Shown here one piece after another: positions 1-3,173 of a stretch of DNA of 5,706 nucleotides. Origin of the DNA: an uncultured Pseudomonadales bacterium (GTDB lineage: Bacteria > Pseudomonadota > Gammaproteobacteria > Pseudomonadales > IMCC2047); assembly GCA_947258895.1 (NCBI GenBank), contig CAMYKE010000118.1:1-5706 (forward strand), in the 5' to 3' direction. The notes under the pieces were generated by a model, which was given only the letters and a program-made list of their open reading frames with translations, did not search any database and had not been told where the DNA came from. How positions within the stretch are numbered: the stretch's first letter is position 1; each line of letters begins with the position of its first letter. The position numbers and the translations under genes were made by a program.

Positions 1-94
1 CATTGCCCGGCACCAGCGAACTGCTGGATACAATTTCATGATGGTTGCGCTGGAAATACTCCAGAAACGCTCGCCGTAATTCTGCTATCTTCAT
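1..94 (-). CDS. alaS: Alanyl-tRNA synthetase, N-terminal fragment (cut by left edge)
   Basis: Alanyl-tRNA synthetase charges tRNA-Ala with alanine in the cytoplasm. Only the first 31 codons lie in the window; the gene runs off the left edge, so this is truncation by the window and not a broken gene. The peptide begins [14 protein letters not shown] and continues to SSSSLVPGN, which matches the conserved AlaRS N-terminus (family pattern: ..IR..FL.FF...H..V.SSSLVP.NDPTLLF). The ATG at 94-92 is chosen because the match starts there. An upstream ATG at 107-105 is out of frame. A G-rich stretch (GGGGTGGA) about 12 nt upstream is a mediocre ribosome binding site. The gene lies downstream of alkB on the same strand, separated by 177 bp with its own candidate promoter. 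In many gammaproteobacteria alaS follows recA-recX; here an alkB homologue sits in that place. Family assignment is confident although only a short stretch is visible. Confidence 0.88.
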   Translation of the reverse strand, partial: MKIAELRRAFLEYFQRNHHEIVSSSSLVPGN

Positions 95-172
95 CGTTGG
101 TAGACATCCACCCCGCTTAGTCGGGCCAGTTCGCTTTATCCCATATGAGATGGTCATTTTCGAAAGCGATTC

Positions 173-203
173 AGTATATAGCGGCCGGCCGAATTTGCAG
201 CAA
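173..203 (-). promoter_or_regulatory. Candidate sigma-70 promoter of alaS
   Basis: Reading the minus strand, TTGCTG (203-198) is followed after 17 nt by TATATA (180-175), or after 19 nt by TATACT (178-173), the latter matching the -10 consensus at 5 of 6 positions. The -35 matches only at TTG. The spacer holds a GC-rich GGCCGGCCGC block. Transcription would start near 166, giving a leader of about 70 nt before alaS. The call rests on similarity to consensus and position only. Confidence 0.33.
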
Positions 204-206
204 ATT
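192..206. repeat. Perfect inverted repeat AATTTGC-A-GCAAATT
   Basis: Two 7-bp arms are separated by a single A, so this is a DNA palindrome and not a useful RNA hairpin. It overlaps the candidate -35 box of the alaS promoter, a sensible place for a repressor or architectural protein. The T run at 205-209 (plus strand) is not preceded by a GC-rich stem, so I do not call it a terminator. No known regulator is assigned. Confidence 0.4.
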
Positions 207-208
207 TT

Positions 209-248
209 TGCATTAACTGCTTATGTTACGCCAACTTGCGTTAACTGC
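209..248. repeat. Direct repeat TGC(A/G)TTAACTGC, two copies
   Basis: TGCATTAACTGC lies at 209-220 and TGCGTTAACTGC at 237-248: 11 of 12 bases are identical and the copies start 28 bp apart. Both are just upstream of the candidate alaS promoter. The core TTAACTGC recurs once more at 925-932, upstream of alkB on the same strand. The spacing and the location in intergenic DNA suggest protein binding sites, but no regulator is recognised. Confidence 0.35.
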
Positions 249-271
249 CGTAGCCACTCCGGGGGTTTGCA

Positions 272-874
272 TCACTCGGCAGGGGATTTGATTTGCCGAA
301 AAGTCAGGTTAATCCGGTCGCTCACTGGCTTGGCGGTCTTGGGCAGGGCGTGGCGCCAATGATGCTGCAGTGCACCGGTCATCAACAGCACCGTGTTGTG
401 TTCCAGCAGTAGCGCATGCCGGGTATCCGACTCGCGCCTGGGCTGCAAAACGAACCTGCGCGTATCGCCCAGGCTTAGAGACGCGATTACCGGATTGCGG
501 CCTAGTTCCGGTTCGTCGTCGCTGTGCCAGCCAGTACTGTCGCGGCCGTCCCGGTACCAGTTTAGCAGCACGCTGTTGAATCGGGTCCCGGTAAGCGCTT
601 CCACGCGTTCCCGGATAATGGAAACCGGGCCCGACCATGGCGTCGGCTCGAGGCGCAACCCGGAGTAGGTATAGATCATTCCGGGATCGCCATACCAGGC
701 CTGCAGGCGCGGGATCAGGACCTTTTTGCCAACGATAGTAATTTCATCCTGGCGCCAGTTAATACCGGACAGCAGCGCCTGCAATAACGCATCCGCCACC
801 GATGGGGAAAACACTTCGGAGAACAGGGTGAGCTCGCCGTTATCGATCTGAACGCGCCTTACCGGGCTATCCAT
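272..874 (-). CDS. alkB: AlkB-type 2-oxoglutarate/Fe(II)-dependent alkylated-DNA dioxygenase
   Basis: Members of this family oxidatively demethylate damaged bases such as 1-methyladenine and 3-methylcytosine in DNA or RNA, using Fe(II), oxygen and 2-oxoglutarate in the cytoplasm. The 200-aa product carries the complete catalytic set: the iron ligands H117 and D119 in GWHSDDE and H175 in HWRHALPK, and the 2-oxoglutarate-binding arginines R187 and R193 in RINLTFR. Other family landmarks are the PR at 55-56, YTYSG at 68-72 in the nucleotide-recognition lid, NWYRDGRD at 105-112 and IASLSLGDTRRF at 130-141. The NWYRDG and SDDEPELG blocks resemble the ALKBH2/ALKBH3-like branch more than E. coli AlkB, so substrate preference is not settled. 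The start at 874 has GAAAGG 9 nt upstream (889-884). The gene is read divergently from flagellin and toward alaS. No LexA or Ada box was recognised upstream. No key residue is missing. Confidence 0.93.
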   Translation of the reverse strand: MDSPVRRVQIDNGELTLFSEVFSPSVADALLQALLSGINWRQDEITIVGKKVLIPRLQAWYGDPGMIYTYSGLRLEPTPWSGPVSIIRERVEALTGTRFNSVLLNWYRDGRDSTGWHSDDEPELGRNPVIASLSLGDTRRFVLQPRRESDTRHALLLEHNTVLLMTGALQHHWRHALPKTAKPVSDRINLTFRQIKSPAE

Positions 875-883
875 TTAAAAAAA

Positions 884-889
884 CCTTTC
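884..889 (-). promoter_or_regulatory. Ribosome binding site of alkB
   Basis: GAAAGG on the minus strand, 9 nt before the ATG at 874 and separated from it by a T/A-rich spacer. It supports this ATG as the start. Confidence 0.6.
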
Positions 890-924
890 GTTTTTGGCCA
901 ACAGTTTGTCCATAACAATATGTT

Positions 925-932
925 TTAACTGC
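925..932. repeat. Third copy of TTAACTGC motif, upstream of alkB
   Basis: The same 8-mer core is found twice upstream of alaS (213-220 and 241-248). On the strand of both genes it reads GCAGTTAA. Here it falls in the expected alkB leader. I did not see it inside the coding regions. Confidence 0.3.
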
Positions 933-961
933 CTTTTTAAGCAGCAAGCCGGGTACAGACC

Positions 962-971
962 TGTAATTACA
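962..971. repeat. 10-bp perfect palindrome TGTAATTACA
   Basis: The palindrome is centred about 58 bp upstream of the expected flagellin transcription start and covers the candidate alkB -10 box (TGTAAT). It is AT-rich, so it may be chance or part of the alkB promoter. It could equally be an operator in the divergent promoter region. Confidence 0.3.
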
Positions 972-994
972 ATATAGCTCCGCATTAATATTAA
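966..994 (-). promoter_or_regulatory. Candidate sigma-70 promoter of alkB
   Basis: On the minus strand TTAATA (994-989, 4 of 6 to the -35 consensus) and TGTAAT (971-966, 5 of 6 to the -10 consensus) are separated by exactly 17 nt. Transcription would start near 959, giving a leader of about 85 nt. The -35 box overlaps the upstream element of the divergent flagellin promoter, so the two polymerases could exclude each other. The region is AT-rich, so a chance match is possible. Confidence 0.3.
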
Positions 995-1018
995 AGTTTC
1001 CTATAGCTGCGTCGATAA
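992..1018 (+). promoter_or_regulatory. Sigma-28 (FliA) promoter of flagellin
   Basis: TAAAGTTT (992-999), an 11-nt spacer and GTCGATAA (1011-1018) match the FliA consensus TAAAGTTT-N11-GCCGATAA at 15 of 16 positions with exact spacing. This is the flagellar class used for late genes, so flagellin is expected to be transcribed only once the hook is complete and the anti-sigma factor FlgM has been exported. The start should fall near 1025, leaving a leader of about 105 nt. Confidence 0.92.
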
Positions 1019-1029
1019 ATCTATGGCAT

Positions 1030-1047
1030 GGGTGAAATATCTCACCC
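1030..1047 (+). other. 5'-end hairpin of flagellin leader
   Basis: GGGTGA (1030-1035) and TCACCC (1042-1047) form a perfect 6-bp stem with a 6-nt AATATC loop, about 5 nt from the expected transcript 5' end. A stem this close to the 5' end commonly protects a message from 5'-dependent decay, which would suit an abundant flagellin mRNA. Only three T follow, so termination is less likely. Confidence 0.5.
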
Positions 1048-1066
1048 TTTCATCAACTACTTTCAT

Positions 1067-1108
1067 CGGTCGTCGATTCTCCTGACCAACAAGAATCGAC
1101 AAAGACCG
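1067..1108 (+). promoter_or_regulatory. Long leader hairpin with anti-Shine-Dalgarno sequence
   Basis: CGGTC (1067-1071) plus GTCGATTCT (1072-1080) pair with AGAATCGAC (1092-1100) and GACCG (1104-1108). This gives 14 base pairs with an AAA bulge on the 3' side (1101-1103) and an 11-nt loop. The structure ends 9 nt before the ribosome binding site and leaves it free. The segment TTCTCCT at 1077-1083, half stem and half loop, is also perfectly complementary to AGGAGAA at 1118-1124, which is the ribosome binding site. The two pairings cannot coexist. The structure is seen in the sequence; a regulatory role is inferred. Confidence 0.55.
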
Positions 1109-1116
1109 TAAGAAAG

Positions 1117-1122
1117 AAGGAG
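1117..1122 (+). promoter_or_regulatory. Ribosome binding site of flagellin
   Basis: AAGGAG lies 6 nt before the ATG at 1129, a strong site suited to a highly made protein. It also holds the only GGA of the leader and is the target of the anti-Shine-Dalgarno segment at 1077-1083. Confidence 0.85.
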
Positions 1123-1128
1123 AACATA

Positions 1129-2628
1129 ATGCCACAGATAATTAATACCAATATCGCCTCGCTTACCGCGCAGCGAAACCTCAATAATACCCAGGGCAGC
1201 CTGGAAACTTCACTGCAACGACTGTCCTCCGGCCTGCGAATTAACAGCGCCAAGGACGATGCGGCGGGCCTGGCGATTTCCAATGCCTTTACCTCCCAGA
1301 TTCGCGGCCTGAGTCAGGCGGTACGAAACGCCAACGACGGCATATCAGTCGCCCAGGTCGCTGAAGGTGCACTGGGTGAAACCACTAACCTGCTGCAGCG
1401 AGTCCGGGAACTGGCGATCCAGTCTGCCAACGCAACCAACGGTTCTACCGAACGAAATGCGCTGCAAGCAGAGGTCGACCAGATCATCTCAGAAATTGAC
1501 CGGATTGCAAACACCACGCGCTTCGGCTCTCGCTCACTGTTAACCGGCACCTTCAACAACCAGGCTTTCCAGGTAGGTGCCCAGGCGAACGAAACTATCC
1601 GCGTCAGTATCGCGTCGGGACGGGCATCTGATCTCGGTAATATCAACTCGGTTTCCTTCGCGAATTTTGCATTGGCGGATGCCGAAGCCTCCGCAGCATC
1701 ACCGACTTCTCCAGTTTTGGCCCAGACATTGACCTTCAACGTTGATGGCACCGACACCGCCGTAAATGTGCTGGCGGGGGAATCAGCACTGTCGATCTCC
1801 GACAAGATCAACGCATCCGTGGGCGGATTGTCTGCCGATGCCAAATCCGGCGCACGACTGACCTTTGTGTCGAATCACGTAGATGACGGCGTCACACTGA
1901 CGATTAACGGCACCAATATCGGCGCGGTAACTGGCGCTACCGGCACAGCGCTGGGTGGGGCCGTCGCAGCAGCCATCCAGGGAAATGGCGCGCTGTCCAA
2001 CTTTGCCGTAACGGACAACGGTGACGGCACCGTCGACATCGTTGACGAAACCGGCGCAGACATTGCAGTAACGTTCACGGCGGCCGCTAACACCGATGGT
2101 GGCGACCCAACACTCAATGTAGCAGAAATCAACTACGCCGGCACTGCGGGCACCAATGAAGCGATAACCGCTACAGAAGGTACTATCGTCACCGGTGATA
2201 TCCAGTTCACCACCAGCCTGGAAGGTTCTACCTTTACCGCAGCGACCAGTAACGGCGCAGGTGGCATTCTCTCAGCCGCCGGCCCGAATGCGGGCACCGT
2301 AACCGGAGGCACGCTGCGTGTCGATGACATCGATATCTCGACGGTGAGTGGCGCCCAACAGGCTCTCGGCCTGGTGGATGCGGCGATTCAGGCCATCGAT
2401 TCCCAACGGGGTGATCTTGGTGCAATCCAGAACCGCCTGGAAGCTACCATCTCCAACTTGCAGAACGTGGTCGAAAACGTAACCGCTGCGCGGTCACGTA
2501 TTCAGGATGCTGATTTCGCGGCGGAAACCGCGTCATTGACCAAAGCAACCATTCTGCAACAAGCCGGCATCTCAGTTCTGTCGCAGGCAAACGCCCTGCC
2601 GCAGCAGGTATTGGCTCTATTACAGTAA
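1129..2628 (+). CDS. fliC: Flagellin, filament structural protein
   Basis: Flagellin is exported unfolded through the flagellar type III apparatus and polymerises into the filament beneath the FliD cap. The 499-aa product shows the full family layout: conserved N-terminal D0/D1 helices at about 1-140 (start MPQIINTNIASLTAQ, LSSGLRINSAKDDAAGLAI at 32-50, RVRELAIQSAN at 91-101), a variable Gly/Ala/Thr/Asp-rich centre at about 165-400, and conserved C-terminal D1/D0 helices at about 405-499 ending in ANALPQQVLALLQ. The centre includes a flagellin-IN-like beta segment near 199-265. The R91-E94-L95 patch, equivalent to the residues recognised by vertebrate TLR5, is intact. There is no cysteine and no signal peptide, as expected. 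It is the only flagellin in the window, preceded by a FliA promoter and followed by flaG and the cap gene. The symbol could equally be flaA or flaB; names vary by genus. Confidence 0.96.
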   Translation: MPQIINTNIASLTAQRNLNNTQGSLETSLQRLSSGLRINSAKDDAAGLAISNAFTSQIRGLSQAVRNANDGISVAQVAEGALGETTNLLQRVRELAIQSANATNGSTERNALQAEVDQIISEIDRIANTTRFGSRSLLTGTFNNQAFQVGAQANETIRVSIASGRASDLGNINSVSFANFALADAEASAASPTSPVLAQTLTFNVDGTDTAVNVLAGESALSISDKINASVGGLSADAKSGARLTFVSNHVDDGVTLTINGTNIGAVTGATGTALGGAVAAAIQGNGALSNFAVTDNGDGTVDIVDETGADIAVTFTAAANTDGGDPTLNVAEINYAGTAGTNEAITATEGTIVTGDIQFTTSLEGSTFTAATSNGAGGILSAAGPNAGTVTGGTLRVDDIDISTVSGAQQALGLVDAAIQAIDSQRGDLGAIQNRLEATISNLQNVVENVTAARSRIQDADFAAETASLTKATILQQAGISVLSQANALPQQVLALLQ

Positions 2629-2636
2629 GCCGGCAA

Positions 2637-2673
2637 CCAGCAACGGGCCCTGCCTCGTGGGGCCCTGTTCTGG
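2637..2673 (+). terminator. GC-rich hairpin after flagellin (partial terminator or 3' stabiliser)
   Basis: GGGCCC (2645-2650) pairs with GGGCCC (2660-2665) around a 9-nt loop. CCAG (2637-2640) and CTGG (2670-2673) add an outer stem after a 4+4 internal loop. It begins 9 nt after the flagellin stop. No real T-run follows, so it probably works as a leaky terminator or as a 3' block to exonucleases, leaving abundant flagellin mRNA and a little read-through into flaG. Because GGGCCC is self-complementary, each arm could also pair with another copy of itself. Confidence 0.55.
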
Positions 2674-2687
2674 CTACTAGCTACTAG
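2674..2687 (+). repeat. Tandem 7-bp repeat CTACTAG x2
   Basis: CTACTAG is repeated head to tail and ends immediately before an ATG at 2688. That ATG is in frame with flaG but has no ribosome binding site. The repeat is a possible slippage or duplication scar in the flagellin-flaG spacer, with no function assigned. Confidence 0.5.
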
Positions 2688-2689
2688 AT

Positions 2690-2694
2690 GGAGG
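2690..2694 (+). promoter_or_regulatory. Ribosome binding site that decides the flaG start
   Basis: GGAGG lies 8 nt before the ATG at 2703. The in-frame ATG at 2688 overlaps this site and is preceded only by the CTACTAG repeat, so 2703 is the better start. Confidence 0.75.
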
Positions 2695-2702
2695 AATCCG
2701 TT

Positions 2703-3068
2703 ATGGAAATCACAAGGCCCCTGGCAAACATTGCCCCCGGCCCGCAGCTACAGGCGCAACCTGAGGTGAAAGAAGCGGTGAAGTCTTCCGCATCGATCGC
2801 CGCAGTGGTTGCGGAAGATGTGAGTCGCCCTGAATCCCCCGAAACAACCGACCTGGAATCCGTGGTCGCCGAAATCAGTGACTACGTGCAGGACAAGCAG
2901 CGTTCGCTGCAATTTCGGGTATCGGACTCCGGGCCGGCAGTTATTGAAGTGTACGACAAGGCCACGGAACAACTGATCCGGGAAATACCTTCACAGGAAG
3001 CCCAGCGCATTGCAGAAATACTGCGTGAACAGTTTGGAAACGGCTTACTGGTAAAACTGGAAGTATGA
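2703..3068 (+). CDS. flaG: FlaG family flagellar protein
   Basis: FlaG proteins are small cytoplasmic or filament-associated proteins encoded between flagellin and fliD in many polar flagellates; loss of FlaG alters filament length in some species, though the mechanism is not settled. The 121-aa product has an unconserved, Pro/Ala/Glu-rich N-terminal half (about 1-65) and a typical FlaG domain at about 67-121: LQFRVSDSG (69-77), then IEVYDKATEQLIREIPSQEA (81-100) and a C-terminal helix rich in I, L and E. The motif D.(x)T...IR.IP is the family signature. The start at 2703 is chosen over 2688, which would add five residues, because of the GGAGG at 2690-2694. There is no separate strong promoter upstream, so expression probably depends on read-through from flagellin. 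It ends 105 bp before fliD, and its stop codon abuts the left arm of the inverted repeat at 3070-3080. Confidence 0.88.
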   Translation: MEITRPLANIAPGPQLQAQPEVKEAVKSSASIAAVVAEDVSRPESPETTDLESVVAEISDYVQDKQRSLQFRVSDSGPAVIEVYDKATEQLIREIPSQEAQRIAEILREQFGNGLLVKLEV

Positions 3069-3086
3069 GTGACAAATCCTGCGAGT

Positions 3087-3102
3087 TGGCAAGAGACCTG
3101 CG
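3087..3102 (+). promoter_or_regulatory. Candidate sigma-54 (RpoN) promoter of fliD
   Basis: TTGGCAAG (3087-3094), AGAC, then CTGCG (3098-3102) matches the RpoN pattern TTGGCACG-N4-TTGCW with three mismatches. The essential GG (3088-3089) and GC (3100-3101) have the exact 10-bp spacing. Transcription would start near 3113, about 60 nt before fliD. Sigma-54 control by a FleQ/FlrA-type activator is known for early or middle flagellar operons in polar flagellates such as Pseudomonas and Vibrio. No activator site was identified. Confidence 0.55.
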
Positions 3103-3162
3103 TATGTATTCGTTATCGAGCGATCAGGCGAACAGCCAGCCAGCAGTAATTTATGTAGTGCT

Positions 3163-3167
3163 AAGGA
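3163..3167 (+). promoter_or_regulatory. Ribosome binding site of fliD, inside the inverted repeat
   Basis: AAGGA is 6 nt before the ATG at 3174 and supports that start. Four of its five bases fall in the right arm of the 11-bp inverted repeat. AAGGAT also fits the ARGGAU core of CsrA binding sites, although the flanking bases do not fit well. Confidence 0.7.
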
Positions 3168-3173
3168 TTTGTC

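Noticed and set aside
198..210. T-run at 205-209 as a rho-independent terminator
   Set aside because: The palindrome before it is AT-rich with a one-base centre and cannot form a stable RNA stem. No gene on the plus strand ends there.
45..362. Open frame of 105 codons on the plus strand
   Set aside because: It overlaps the alaS start and the alkB end antisense, shows no recognisable motif and has no convincing ribosome binding site.
1030..1050. Leader hairpin GGGTGA/TCACCC as an early intrinsic terminator (attenuator)
   Set aside because: The stem is only 6 bp and is followed by TTT and then mixed sequence, too weak for termination; a 5' stabilising role fits better.
1053..1283. Minus-strand open frame of 76 codons with a hydrophobic stretch across the flagellin start
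   Set aside because: It is antisense to the conserved flagellin N-terminus and to the structured leader; the hydrophobic run reflects those sequences read backward.
2688..2702. Earlier in-frame ATG for flaG at 2688
   Set aside because: It has no ribosome binding site, being preceded by the CTACTAG repeat. The GGAGG at 2690-2694 overlaps it and is correctly spaced for the ATG at 2703.
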